A DNA stretch of 64,000 nucleotides, from contig NZ_BJDW01000011.1 in the NCBI RefSeq assembly GCF_005405345.1, forward strand, positions 1-64,000. The letters are read 5' to 3'. Source of the DNA: Enterococcus viikkiensis. Its GTDB lineage: Bacteria > Bacillota > Bacilli > Lactobacillales > Enterococcaceae. The position numbers and the translations under genes were made by a program. Below the pieces are notes generated by a model that saw only the letters and a program-made list of their open reading frames with translations, was not told the origin of the DNA and ran no database searches. Shown here in pieces: positions 26,735-35,212 of this stretch. The first letter of the stretch is position 1; the number at the start of each line of letters is the position of its first letter.

Positions 26735-27355
26735 TTAATAGAAATCAGGTTTTGCCTTATTTTCGGATCCTGGTTCCCATAAACCAATACTTGCTTTTAT
26801 GTCATTACGTTTTTCTTGCACAGTGTCCAAAATATATTGGGCAATTGCACGTCTTGTGATTTGAGCACCTAAAAATGGTTCTCCTTTAGGACTTACGACA
26901 TAATCCGTTCGATCGTCATCATAAAGCCAAGTCATCCGCATATAGGTATAGTCCAAATCACTGGCTTCAAGCGCTTCAATCCCTCGATTATGCGCAATAC
27001 TACCACCCATCATCCGACTATTCCACGCCGCAAATGGTTCAGCTACCTCGCCATATACACTCAATACGCCGGCTTGGATGATTCGTTTTACACCAGCTTT
27101 ATGCATCGCTCGGATTACTTTCTCTGTTATTTTTTTGTTGTCAAAATTCATATAAACGATGTCTTGGTCCTGCATTGCTCTAACCAAGTCAGACTCATTT
27201 CCAGCATTCCCACTAATCTTTGTTGCCTTTTCATAAGGCAAATTAGCCGCATTTCGACCAAATAAGGTCAGTTTTACGTCCGCTTGTTGTTGTAAAAGCG
27301 GGATCAAAACTGCTGGTATTTGTCCTCCAGCTCCAATAATAAGTACATTTACCAT
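26735..27355 (-). CDS. NAD(P)-binding epimerase/dehydratase-like protein
   Basis: A 206-residue Rossmann-fold protein of the atypical/extended SDR group. The N-terminal VLIIGAGGQIPAVLIPLL is the dinucleotide-binding loop, followed by LFGRNA, DIVYMNFDN and IIQAGVLSVYGE. It lacks an obvious YxxxK pair, as in NmrA/YwnB-type members that bind NAD(P) and sense or reduce quinones. AGGAGG precedes the start. It is 25 bp downstream of an aldo-keto reductase gene, likely in one transcript. Confidence 0.82.
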   Translation of the reverse strand: MVNVLIIGAGGQIPAVLIPLLQQQADVKLTLFGRNAANLPYEKATKISGNAGNESDLVRAMQDQDIVYMNFDNKKITEKVIRAMHKAGVKRIIQAGVLSVYGEVAEPFAAWNSRMMGGSIAHNRGIEALEASDLDYTYMRMTWLYDDDRTDYVVSPKGEPFLGAQITRRAIAQYILDTVQEKRNDIKASIGLWEPGSENKAKPDFY

Positions 27356-27380
27356 ACTTGTTCCTCCTGTATCGCCTGAC

Positions 27381-28247
27381 TTATTTCTCCGTATCCAACA
27401 TCCGATTCATAAACCATTCCACTTGTTGTGGTGCATCATGATCAAAGAAGGCCGATTCCTTCATATCTAATGCTGCAATTTTTTCGAAATCTTCTTTTGA
27501 TAATTCAAAATCAAAGATGTCGATATTTTCTGCCATACGTTCTGGACGAACGGATTTTGCCAAAGCGACGATTCCTCGTTGCATTAACCAACGTAGGACT
27601 ACTTGTCCCACCGATTTTCCGTATTGTTCGCCAATTTCAGCTAAAACTGGATTAGTAAACAAGTCATGATGCCCTTCTGCAAATGGTGCCCATGCTTCGA
27701 TTTGGACATTGTATTTTTCATGCCATTCTTGGTCTTCGGTTCGCTGGTTCCATGGATTGACTTCGATTTGATTGATTTGTGGTTTCACCTCATTTAAACC
27801 GACAAACTCGATCATTTTTGCTGATTTGAAATTTGAGATCCCTATCGCACGCAATTTGTTGGCTTTTTGTGCAGCAACCATTGCTCGCCACGCACCATAT
27901 ACATCACCATAAGGTTGATGAATCAAATAAAGATCCAAATATTCAAGTCCCATTACATCAAGTGACTGATCAATCGTTTCAGAAGCCTTTGCTTCCGGTG
28001 CTTGCAAAATAAACAATTTTGACGTGACAAAAAGTTCTTTCCGTGTAACCAAACCTTCATCAATCGCGCGTTTGATTCCTTGACCGGTTTCTTTCTCGTT
28101 CCCATAAACAGAAGCTGTATCAATCAAACGATAGCCTGCTTTGATTGCTTGGTACACGGCTTCAGCCGTTTCATCTAATGGGATTTGATAAACCCCAAAC
28201 CCAAGTTGTGGCATTTCTACACCATTGTTTAATTTAATTGTTTGCAT
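27381..28247 (-). CDS. Aldo/keto reductase
   Basis: NADPH-dependent carbonyl reductase of 288 residues starting MQTIKLNNGVEMPQLGFGVY after AAGGAGG. The longer frame to 28307 would include its own promoter. Catalytic residues are visible in DTASVYGNEKETGQGI (Asp, Tyr), VTSKLF (Lys) and LIHQPYGD (His), then IGISNFKSAKMIEF and the 2'-phosphate-binding end VALAKSVRPERMAENIDIFD. A MerR-type promoter (28282-28312) lies just upstream, so it is likely controlled by the divergently ordered MerR gene next to it. YvgN/YtbE-like enzymes of this size reduce methylglyoxal. Confidence 0.9.
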   Translation of the reverse strand: MQTIKLNNGVEMPQLGFGVYQIPLDETAEAVYQAIKAGYRLIDTASVYGNEKETGQGIKRAIDEGLVTRKELFVTSKLFILQAPEAKASETIDQSLDVMGLEYLDLYLIHQPYGDVYGAWRAMVAAQKANKLRAIGISNFKSAKMIEFVGLNEVKPQINQIEVNPWNQRTEDQEWHEKYNVQIEAWAPFAEGHHDLFTNPVLAEIGEQYGKSVGQVVLRWLMQRGIVALAKSVRPERMAENIDIFDFELSKEDFEKIAALDMKESAFFDHDAPQQVEWFMNRMLDTEK

Positions 28248-28281
28248 ATCAATTTCCTCCTTATAGTTGATTACAAAATCG

Positions 28282-28312
28282 ATTCTAAACCTTGAAGTGA
28301 ACTCCATAGCAA
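28282..28312 (-). promoter_or_regulatory. MerR-type promoter (19-bp spacer) of the AKR gene
   Basis: On the - strand TTGCTA and TAGAAT are 19 bp apart, too far for ordinary sigma-A use. The spacer contains the dyad GGAGTTCACTTC-like sequence shared with three further promoters here. MerR activators untwist such promoters. Confidence 0.75.
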
Positions 28313-28322
28313 GCGAAAAAAC

Positions 28323-28742
28323 TTACTTTTTTCTTTCCCATAATTTTTCAACTTTGTCTGGAGTCATTTCACCGGCTTTAAATTTAGCTATATGGTCATC
28401 ATAGGTCGCCACTTTATAAGCCAACAGATCGCGAACCTCTTCCATCTCAGATATTTTTTGTTCGATTTCTTCTAGTTGATCCGCTAAGATTTGCTTCTGC
28501 GCCTCTTCCACATTTTGTGTTTCTCTTAATTGTGCTAAACTAGCAAACTCAATGAGTGATTCAACTGATAACCCAGCATTGCGGAGATGCTTAGCCAAAT
28601 AGATCCAATTTAAATCATTCGTTGTGTATTCTCGATAGCCACTTTCATTTCGATGGACTGGTGGAATCACGCCGACGCGTTCATAATAGCGCAAGGTATC
28701 CGGTGTTAAATCAAACATTTCAGCTGCTTTTTTAATATTCAT
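28323..28742 (-). CDS. MerR-family regulator (AdhR-like)
   Basis: A 139-residue MerR activator: winged helix at residues 1-70 (MNIKKAAEMFDLTPDTLRYY, GVIPPVHRNESGYREYTTND), then a coiled coil (about 80-120). The second ATG (28742) is chosen since AGGAGG is 8 bp before it. No C-terminal metal-binding Cys cluster is seen, so it resembles the small aldehyde/thiol-sensing MerR proteins such as AdhR. A 19-bp-spacer promoter (28770-28800) lies upstream, indicating autoregulation, and a second one precedes the adjacent AKR gene. Confidence 0.88.
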   Translation of the reverse strand: MNIKKAAEMFDLTPDTLRYYERVGVIPPVHRNESGYREYTTNDLNWIYLAKHLRNAGLSVESLIEFASLAQLRETQNVEEAQKQILADQLEEIEQKISEMEEVRDLLAYKVATYDDHIAKFKAGEMTPDKVEKLWERKK

Positions 28743-28769
28743 AACCATTTCCTCCTTCTATCCATACCC

Positions 28770-28800
28770 ATCATAAACCATGGAGTTCACTCAAAGGCAA
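28770..28800 (-). promoter_or_regulatory. MerR-type promoter (19-bp spacer) of the merR gene
   Basis: TTGCCT and TATGAT on the - strand with exactly 19 bp between them; the spacer holds GAGTGAACTC, a perfect palindrome. Confidence 0.75.
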
Positions 28801-28872
28801 GAACTTTCATTCAAAAATCGGCCTGTTCATAATCTTTCCGTTTAATGCTGGTTGAAAAAAGAGGGAATACTA

Positions 28873-28911
28873 AACAAGCACCTCTATTCCTACTAGAAGT
28901 GCTTGTTGAAA
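28873..28911 (-). terminator. Hairpin between merR promoter and the phosphatase gene
   Basis: AACAAGCAC and GTGCTTGTT are exact complements with a further TCT/AGA pair inside. The T tract on either side is weak, so termination is plausible but not certain. Confidence 0.45.
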
Positions 28912-28975
28912 CGACCTTTTATTTCATTTCTCTTATAATGGTCATCCCTTTTTAGGACCGTGATTCTTCAACAAA

Positions 28976-29551
28976 TCAAATCATTGAAAAATCATGGTTA
29001 ATTATTTCTAATAATTCAAAACGATTATTTTCATATCCAAATTTGAGAATGCAGCAGTTTCCCAGTCGCTCTTTTTGATCTACCTGACTAGTATGAGACC
29101 AATTTCTCATAAATTGTCTACAAGATGCCCCGTGGGAAACCATTAATATGTGTTGATTCGTCTCATGTGCCATTAAATCTTGAATGGTAGTGGCTACTCG
29201 TTGCCTGAAATCCAGCTCCTTTTCTCCACCGAATGCAGCAAAAAAATCACCATAAGGCAGTTTTGGATTTAAAAATTCAGCTTCTCCCTCAAATCGTCCG
29301 AAATGCCATTCTTTCAATCCTTTTATTCGTTTATAGGGAATATCCGTAATTTGCTCCAATGTCTCACTGGCTCTTTCAGAAGTGGAGCTGTAAGCAGAGT
29401 CAAGTGTAATTTTTTCCCTTGTAAAATACTCTTTTGCTATCTTTGCCTGTTTGATTCCTTTTTCGGTTAGTGGTGAATCACACCACCCTTGAATTTTCTT
29501 GTATTGGTTAAATAATGTCTCGCCATGTCTCATCAAATATAACTGTTTCAT
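28976..29551 (-). CDS. Histidine phosphatase family protein
   Basis: Phosphoglycerate-mutase-like phosphatase of 191 residues. The N-terminal LMRHGETLFN carries the nucleophilic His in RHG, and the second catalytic His is in MVSHGASCRQF. GLKEWHFGRFEGE supplies the acid/base Glu region. AAGGAGG lies about 11 bp before the ATG; a TTG one codon earlier is also possible. The substrate is not predictable. It is followed by no close gene. Confidence 0.85.
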   Translation of the reverse strand: MKQLYLMRHGETLFNQYKKIQGWCDSPLTEKGIKQAKIAKEYFTREKITLDSAYSSTSERASETLEQITDIPYKRIKGLKEWHFGRFEGEAEFLNPKLPYGDFFAAFGGEKELDFRQRVATTIQDLMAHETNQHILMVSHGASCRQFMRNWSHTSQVDQKERLGNCCILKFGYENNRFELLEIINHDFSMI

Positions 29552-29660
29552 CAAAAGGTCCGCCTCCTTATAATGTTAATTTTTTCCTGATCTTCCTCTG
29601 TGCTATACCCCTTATCCAGCGCTAGAAAAATTACCTTTTTCACTCATTTCAAATTGCTCT

Positions 29661-30641
29661 TTAAATGGCTCCCACTACACGATGTGGCTGATAAATTTCT
29701 TCTAAATAATGAACTTCTTCTTTTGTTAATTTGAGTTCCAGTGCTGGCAACGCATCTATTAAATGACTTTCTTTGGTTGCTCCAATAATCGGTGCTACAA
29801 CCTGTTTCTTTTGTAAAAGCCATGCTAGAGAAACCTGTGCACGTGTGACTTGGCATTTCTCTGCAACCTCCGCTACTCGCTCGACAATCAATCGATCTTG
29901 ATTTTCAGTTGTGTCATATTTTGATTGTGCTGTTTTATCCGTCAAAAAGCGTTTGGTTGTAGCCGTCCAATCACGCGTCAAACGACCAGCAGCTAGGGGA
30001 CTATACGGAGTTACAGCAATTTTTTGATCTTCACATAGTGGCAGCATTTCTCGTTCTTCTTCCCGATACAATAGGTTTAAGTGATTTTGCATCGAAACAA
30101 ATTTTGTCCACCCATATTTTTCGGCTACCGCTTGCGCCTTGGCAAATTGCCACGCGTACATGGCGGAAGCACCGATATATCGAACTTTTCCCGATTTGAC
30201 TAACTCGTGCAGAGCCTCCATTGTCTCCTCGATCGGTGTGTTGTAGTCCCAGCGATGAATAATATAAAGATCAATATAATCCATTTGTAACCGCTTCAAA
30301 CTTTGCTCAACCTGATAAAACAAAGCTTTTCTAGACAAGCCACCACTATTAGGAGCTTGTTTCATTTTCATATACGCTTTCGTTGCCACCACAATTTCTT
30401 CTCGCTTTGCGTATTCTTTCAGTGCCTTCCCAAGAATTTTCTCACTAGCACCATAAGAATAGATATTCGCTGTATCAAAGAAATTAATCCCTACGTCTAT
30501 CGCTCGTTTAATCACAGGAATACTTTCTGCTTCTTCTAAAACCCACTCATGAAACCCACTGTTTGGATCACCAAAGCCCATCGTTCCAAGGCACAGTTGT
30601 GATACTTCCATTCCAGTATTGCCAAATCTTACATAATCCAT
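29661..30641 (-). CDS. Aldo/keto reductase (YdhF/GpR-like)
   Basis: Carbonyl reductase of 326 residues beginning MDYVRFGNTGMEVSQLCLGT. The ATG at 30641 follows GGGAGG; one at 30656 lies inside that site. FFDTANIYSYGASEKILGKAL carries the catalytic Asp and Tyr, VATKAYMKM the Lys and IIHRWDYNTPIEE the His. It is a close paralogue of the gene at 31251-32231 (shared EEREMLPLC, GRLTRD/GRLIRD, IIHRWDY). A MerR-type promoter lies about 80 bp upstream. Confidence 0.9.
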   Translation of the reverse strand: MDYVRFGNTGMEVSQLCLGTMGFGDPNSGFHEWVLEEAESIPVIKRAIDVGINFFDTANIYSYGASEKILGKALKEYAKREEIVVATKAYMKMKQAPNSGGLSRKALFYQVEQSLKRLQMDYIDLYIIHRWDYNTPIEETMEALHELVKSGKVRYIGASAMYAWQFAKAQAVAEKYGWTKFVSMQNHLNLLYREEEREMLPLCEDQKIAVTPYSPLAAGRLTRDWTATTKRFLTDKTAQSKYDTTENQDRLIVERVAEVAEKCQVTRAQVSLAWLLQKKQVVAPIIGATKESHLIDALPALELKLTKEEVHYLEEIYQPHRVVGAI

Positions 30642-30722
30642 TCTTTTTCCTCCCATTCTTTAAATACATAGTTACCCATTTCCTCCATTTAAAGAGAACA
30701 TCGCCTATCAAGTACCACTATT

Positions 30723-30753
30723 AATGTACACTATAGAGTCCACTCCAAGGCAA
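30723..30753 (-). promoter_or_regulatory. MerR-type promoter (19-bp spacer) of the AKR gene
   Basis: TTGCCT and TACATT on the - strand, 19 bp apart, with spacer dyad GGAGTGGACTC; same layout as the three other sites in this cluster. Confidence 0.7.
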
Positions 30754-30814
30754 GAAGAGTTATATTTGTAGTTGTTGAGTCCGCGATGATTGATTAACGA
30801 TAATCCTTTCTTCT

Positions 30815-31222
30815 TTAAACTCGCTCAGATCTTCTTTCGCTTACGGTAGAAAAAAATTTTTGTTCACATTCTTTGATCATCCGATCATAATTGTCCAGTT
30901 TTTGTTCTAAACGGGCGACCGTTCCATCTATTAATCGTTGTTTTTCTAGTAATTTTTGATACTCTTCGATCAATATTTTTTTCCGTTCAATCAATGTATC
31001 CTCACCAATTTGATATAACTCTGAGTAGCGGGTCAAAGAATTGATGGAAAGTCCTGAGTCACGCATACATTTAATAAATTCGACCCAGTTCAAATCCTCG
31101 TCTTGAAAATCTCGCACTCCTGAACTATTTCTAGTAATTGGCGGGATCAAACCTTGTTTCTCATAATAACGAATAGTTGCCGGTGTCATGTCAAACTTTT
31201 CGGCCACTTCGGAAATATTCAT
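30815..31222 (-). CDS. MerR-family regulator
   Basis: A 135-residue MerR activator starting MNISEVAEKFDMTPATIRYY after AAGGAGAG. It has the winged helix (1-70; GLIPPITRNSSGVRDFQDED), then a coiled coil (about 75-120) and a short basic tail. It resembles the MerR protein at 28323-28742. It is 28 bp downstream of the AKR gene at 31251-32231 and probably in its transcript, so the promoter at 32274-32304 would make it self-activating. Confidence 0.88.
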   Translation of the reverse strand: MNISEVAEKFDMTPATIRYYEKQGLIPPITRNSSGVRDFQDEDLNWVEFIKCMRDSGLSINSLTRYSELYQIGEDTLIERKKILIEEYQKLLEKQRLIDGTVARLEQKLDNYDRMIKECEQKFFSTVSERRSERV

Positions 31223-31250
31223 ATGTCGCTCTCCTTTACTCTAGACTGTC

Positions 31251-32231
31251 CTAGTCATGTCCAATAACTTTGTGAGGAATATACGGTTCTTCTAAATAGA
31301 AGACATCTTCTTGGGACAATTTGAAATCAACTACCCCTACCGCTGTTTCGATATGACTCATTTTTGTTGCTCCAATAACTGGAGCCACTATCGGATTCTT
31401 TTGCAGCAACCAGCCCAAAGCAATATTTACTCGGTTTGTATCATATTTTAATGCTAATTCAGCGACCCGATCAATAATAATTTGATCCCGATCCGCCGTC
31501 TCATCATATTTTGCTTTTTGTGCTACATCAGAGGTACTTCGCTTAGTAGACTCTGTCCGATCGCGAATCAATCTTCCTGAAGCCATCGGACTGTATGGCG
31601 TTAAAGCAATTTTTTCGGAACGACAATAGGGCAGCATTTCTCTTTCCTCTTCACGGTAGATTAGATTCAAATGATTCTGCATCGAGATAAATTTAGCCCA
31701 ACCATTTTTTTCAGCAATGTTGTTTGCTTTTTGGAATTGATAAGTATACATCGCAGAGGCCCCGATATAGCGTGCTTTGCCCGCTTTCACTACATCATTC
31801 AACGCTTCCATCGTTTCTTCGATGGGCGTATCGTAATCCCAGCGATGTATAATGTATAAATCTACATAATCCGTCTGTAGCCGCTGTAAACTTTGATCAA
31901 TCTGGGACATGATAGCTTTTCTCGAAAGCCCCTGACCGTTTGGTCCATCAAACATTTTTTGATGCACCTTTGTCGCTAAGACGATTTCATCTCTTTTAGC
32001 GTAGTCTTTCAAAGCTTTTCCTAAAATTTCTTCGCTCCGTCCTAAAGAATACACATTTGCGGTATCAAAAAAATTGATTCCTAATTCAAGCGACCTCTTT
32101 ATTAAAGGACGGCTTTCCTCTTCCTCAAGCACCCATTTATGAATCCAATTTTTAGGGTCACCAAAGCTCATTGAACCAAGACAGATTCTTGAAACGTCCA
32201 GTCCTGTATTTCCTAGTTTCGCATATTCCAA
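31251..32231 (-). CDS. Aldo/keto reductase, paralogue of the 29661 gene
   Basis: Carbonyl reductase of 326 residues. A TTG at 32231 is the likely start: AAAGGA lies 8 bp before it and the protein then aligns end to end with its paralogue (MEYAKLGNTGLDVSRICLGS against MDYVRFGNTGMEVSQLCLGT). The ATG at 32240 overlaps the ribosome site. FFDTANVYSLGRSEEILGKAL shows the catalytic Asp and Tyr, LATKVH the Lys and IIHRWDYDTPIEE the His. A MerR-type promoter precedes it and a merR gene follows. Confidence 0.9.
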   Translation of the reverse strand: MEYAKLGNTGLDVSRICLGSMSFGDPKNWIHKWVLEEEESRPLIKRSLELGINFFDTANVYSLGRSEEILGKALKDYAKRDEIVLATKVHQKMFDGPNGQGLSRKAIMSQIDQSLQRLQTDYVDLYIIHRWDYDTPIEETMEALNDVVKAGKARYIGASAMYTYQFQKANNIAEKNGWAKFISMQNHLNLIYREEEREMLPYCRSEKIALTPYSPMASGRLIRDRTESTKRSTSDVAQKAKYDETADRDQIIIDRVAELALKYDTNRVNIALGWLLQKNPIVAPVIGATKMSHIETAVGVVDFKLSQEDVFYLEEPYIPHKVIGHD

Positions 32232-32273
32232 ATCGATCATCCTTTCTTTTTGAAGCTGCTCTCATTACTTAAC

Positions 32274-32304
32274 ATGTTACACCTTAAAGTTCACTTTAAG
32301 GCAA
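32274..32304 (-). promoter_or_regulatory. MerR-type promoter (19-bp spacer) of AKR-merR
   Basis: TTGCCT and TAACAT on the - strand, 19 bp apart. The spacer contains a perfect palindrome, CTTAAAGTGAACTTTAAG-like. Confidence 0.75.
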
Positions 32305-32417
32305 GTGTATTTAAAAAAAATCAGAATAGAATGTATCTGATCTTCGGTTGTTAATTGATTTTCAAAAAAAGGTATGCAAAAAACGAATGCTGTAAATAAT
32401 TTTCATTCCACACAAAC

Positions 32418-32460
32418 AAGCAGCCCTAAGCTCTATACTGCTCAAGGCTGCTTATTTTTA
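32418..32460. terminator. Terminator downstream of the ABC permease gene
   Basis: AAGCAGCC and GGCTGCTT pair around a 20-bp loop, with T-rich sequence on both sides, just past the stop at 32471. Confidence 0.6.
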
Positions 32461-32470
32461 ACAAACATTT

Positions 32471-33631
32471 TTACGCCACACTCAACCGTTTCATCCTAAA
32501 ATAAGTAACACTATCAAAAACTATTTTTAATACAAACATAACTCCTACAATCAAGGTGATGTTGGCAAGAAATGTATGGAAGAAGAAGAGATTATCGCGA
32601 CTCATCCAAAACATAACTTTATCAATTGCCATGGTATTGATGGGAAACAGATAAAGAATTTTATTAGGGATACCTTCCAAAAAGACATTGGTTAACACTT
32701 GTGGCAGAAAGAAGATTCCTAAAGAAATCGCTAATGCACTAAATGGTGAGCCGCTCAAGCTTGAGATGAACATCGTGATTCCCGCAATGAAAAGCAAACC
32801 GATCAAATGAAAAATTAGCCCAAACAAGTAAGCATGCAAATTCGTCCAACCTAATGGAAAATCAAAAATCTTCCAATCCAGATTGGCTTGAACACTGACG
32901 TCCCAACCACTGAATCCATAATAACTGCCAAAGACTACTAAAATAATTCCCTGTACCAGTAGAAACATTCCAATTGTTAACAGAGTTCCTACTAAAAGCT
33001 TCGAAGAAATCATTTTCGTCCGCCCATATCTCGTCGAAAGAAGCAGTGGCAGAATATTTTTAGTCGTATCATTGGCAAATAGCAAGGAACAAAAAAGGAT
33101 CACGAAAAGAGCGACGGGAATAAAGGCTCCCGCTGTGACTTTAAATAAATCAGACCAAGTCTTAAAGTTCCCGATCTTAATCGAAAAATCCGTATTTTTG
33201 AAACCGACCTCTTTCATGGACAATAGATTAACCCGATCAATCGTGTAAGGCTCCCTTTTTTCTATTGACTCCAACATTTTATTATAAATATTTTCATCTC
33301 TGGAAGGGACGGTGAAAGTATCCACGACTGCCCATTGAAAATAATCAAAATAATCTTTTTTGGCCAGTGTTTTTTCCCGATAAATATCTAAGTAATCAGA
33401 AACAATCGTCTTTACTTTGCCGTCAGTTAATTCTCCTTGATACTCCTTTGAAAAATTCAGATTTCTTTCAATCGAACTGCGGCTGTCTAAGGATGAGTGA
33501 CTACCAGTCAATTGAGAATTAAAGAATTGGATATAAAATAGGGCAAAAAGACTCATTAGAACGATCATTCCCGCGCCAATAAATGATTTGTTTTTAAACA
33601 TTTTGATAAACTCAAATTTAAGGATTCCCAT
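32471..33631 (-). CDS. ABC transporter permease
   Basis: Membrane component of an ABC-2-type exporter, 386 residues. It has one N-terminal helix (FIGAGMIVLMSLFALFYIQF), an external domain of about 130 residues and a block of five helices (about 165-380). Its TAATG start overlaps the ATPase stop, and GGAGGG precedes it. It is the last gene of the ECF-sigma operon. In the comparable sigY-yxl operon of B. subtilis the exporter genes also close the operon. Substrate unknown. Confidence 0.85.
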   Translation of the reverse strand: MGILKFEFIKMFKNKSFIGAGMIVLMSLFALFYIQFFNSQLTGSHSSLDSRSSIERNLNFSKEYQGELTDGKVKTIVSDYLDIYREKTLAKKDYFDYFQWAVVDTFTVPSRDENIYNKMLESIEKREPYTIDRVNLLSMKEVGFKNTDFSIKIGNFKTWSDLFKVTAGAFIPVALFVILFCSLLFANDTTKNILPLLLSTRYGRTKMISSKLLVGTLLTIGMFLLVQGIILVVFGSYYGFSGWDVSVQANLDWKIFDFPLGWTNLHAYLFGLIFHLIGLLFIAGITMFISSLSGSPFSALAISLGIFFLPQVLTNVFLEGIPNKILYLFPINTMAIDKVMFWMSRDNLFFFHTFLANITLIVGVMFVLKIVFDSVTYFRMKRLSVA

Positions 33632-34503
33632 TAATTTCCCTCCTCCTTACGAAAATAATAGAGGTATAGATCTTCCAAACTAGCTTGGACCGCGATCGCA
33701 TTTTCAGCTGGTTTTTCAGCTGAGATGATTCGTAAGACAACCTGATCTCCCTCGTATTTTTGATTGCTGATGGGATAGCTTTCGTAAAAGAAAGAGCTAT
33801 CCGATTGGGTCGTTTTGACTTCCCAGACACTAGCTTGGACATTTGTTAATAATTTCTCGACGGTTCCCCGATCTTGGATTACGCCTTGATTCAACACTAG
33901 CACCTCGTCCGAAATGTACTCCACATCAGAAACAATATGAGTCGATAAAAAAATGATTTTATTTTCCGATAATGAACTGATCAGATTTCGAAAGCGAACC
34001 CGCTCTTTCGGATCTAAGCCCACAGTTGGTTCATCAAGAATCAGGACCTCTGGATCGTTGATCAGTGCTTGAGCGATCCCTAAGCGCTGCTTCATTCCGC
34101 CAGAATATTTTTTGATTTCTTTGTTTTTTTCCTTTGCTAACCCTACTAAATCTAGTAATTCTTGACATCTGCGCTGAGCGACTTTTCCTCTTAATCCCTT
34201 TAACGCTGCGACGTAAAGCATAAATTTCAGTCCTGAAAACTCCGCGTAGTAACTAAAATCTTGAGGCAAAAAACCGAGAATTGAGCGAAAGCTTTCGCTA
34301 TTTACTGAAATATCCTGATCGTTATAGGTTATCTCTCCTTCATCCGGCTTAATCACACCACAGATCACTCTGAATAAGGTCGTCTTGCCAGATCCATTTG
34401 CCCCAAGTAAACCATACACGCCAGGAGTCAACGTCAGATTGATAGTATCTAATGCTATTTTTCCGTCAAAACTTTTAGTAATCCCTTTAATTTTCAACTT
34501 CAT
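33631..34503 (-). CDS. ABC transporter ATP-binding protein
   Basis: ATPase subunit of 290 residues: Walker A GANGSGKTT (about 35-43), Q-loop GFLPQDFSYY, signature YSGGMKQRLGIAQAL, Walker B VLILDEPTVGLD and the switch STHIVSDVEYI. The C-terminal extension after residue 215 is typical of CcmA/YxlF-type exporters. The start follows GGGAGGG. It overlaps the membrane protein gene upstream by 17 bp and the permease gene downstream by 1 bp, so translation is coupled throughout. Confidence 0.92.
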   Translation of the reverse strand: MKLKIKGITKSFDGKIALDTINLTLTPGVYGLLGANGSGKTTLFRVICGVIKPDEGEITYNDQDISVNSESFRSILGFLPQDFSYYAEFSGLKFMLYVAALKGLRGKVAQRRCQELLDLVGLAKEKNKEIKKYSGGMKQRLGIAQALINDPEVLILDEPTVGLDPKERVRFRNLISSLSENKIIFLSTHIVSDVEYISDEVLVLNQGVIQDRGTVEKLLTNVQASVWEVKTTQSDSSFFYESYPISNQKYEGDQVVLRIISAEKPAENAIAVQASLEDLYLYYFRKEEGN

Positions 34504-35212
34504 AAAATGATCCCTCCCGTGTGATCTCCAGCATTTTTTTTATTAATCCGATTAATCCTATCAGTGTTAAACTGTAGACGATCCCCCAATACAACAGCGG
34601 TACTTGATAAATATTAACCAGACTAGAAACGATGATCGCAGCTGCTACCAGAATCCCCGATGCACTCCACAGCACCATATTCGTTAGTCGATTCCTAAAG
34701 AGCGTAAAAACTGAAAACAATACAATACAAAAAACATTATATGGAGCTAGTAAAAACAGCGCGAATTGAAAAAATGAACCGGAAAAAAAGTGTCCCGCTG
34801 TGAGAGCTAAAAAGAAAATAAATAGCAAATCAAAGATACCAAAAGCCAGCAGTTTCATCGCCGTATGCTGCTTTAAATCATATTTAAAAGTCTGTTCCAG
34901 CTCCCACATTCTGGTTGTATAGCTTTTAAAAACTTCATCTGCAAAAAAGATCACTGAAAAAAGAACCAATCCAGTCAAGCCCTTCAATACTAGCTCGAAG
35001 TCCATTCTTTTTGAGATCAAAACACCCAACGAAAGCCCGACTAAGACAAATTGCACACACCATAATTTCCAGCTGATAAATCGTATCGAAGAAAAAAACA
35101 AACGACTATACGAAACTTGCTTAACTTGATTCTCCAACATTTTTTTGGTGCCTTGAATGATAATCTTTTCGCGATTTGAGTATTCATCCTTCGGTTTGAT
35201 CTGTTTATTCAA
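34487..35212 (-). CDS. Six-helix membrane protein in the ECF-sigma operon
   Basis: A 241-residue protein with a charged N-terminal cytoplasmic part (1-40) and about six hydrophobic helices. TTG at 35212 is the start, with GGAGG 9 bp upstream. It overlaps the sigma gene by 8 bp. By position it is the best candidate for a membrane anti-sigma factor or sigma-regulating sensor, but it has no visible zinc-binding HxxxCxxC motif. It is unlike the small YxlCDE proteins in length. No recognised family. Confidence 0.75.
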   Translation of the reverse strand: MNKQIKPKDEYSNREKIIIQGTKKMLENQVKQVSYSRLFFSSIRFISWKLWCVQFVLVGLSLGVLISKRMDFELVLKGLTGLVLFSVIFFADEVFKSYTTRMWELEQTFKYDLKQHTAMKLLAFGIFDLLFIFFLALTAGHFFSGSFFQFALFLLAPYNVFCIVLFSVFTLFRNRLTNMVLWSASGILVAAAIIVSSLVNIYQVPLLYWGIVYSLTLIGLIGLIKKMLEITREGSFYEVEN

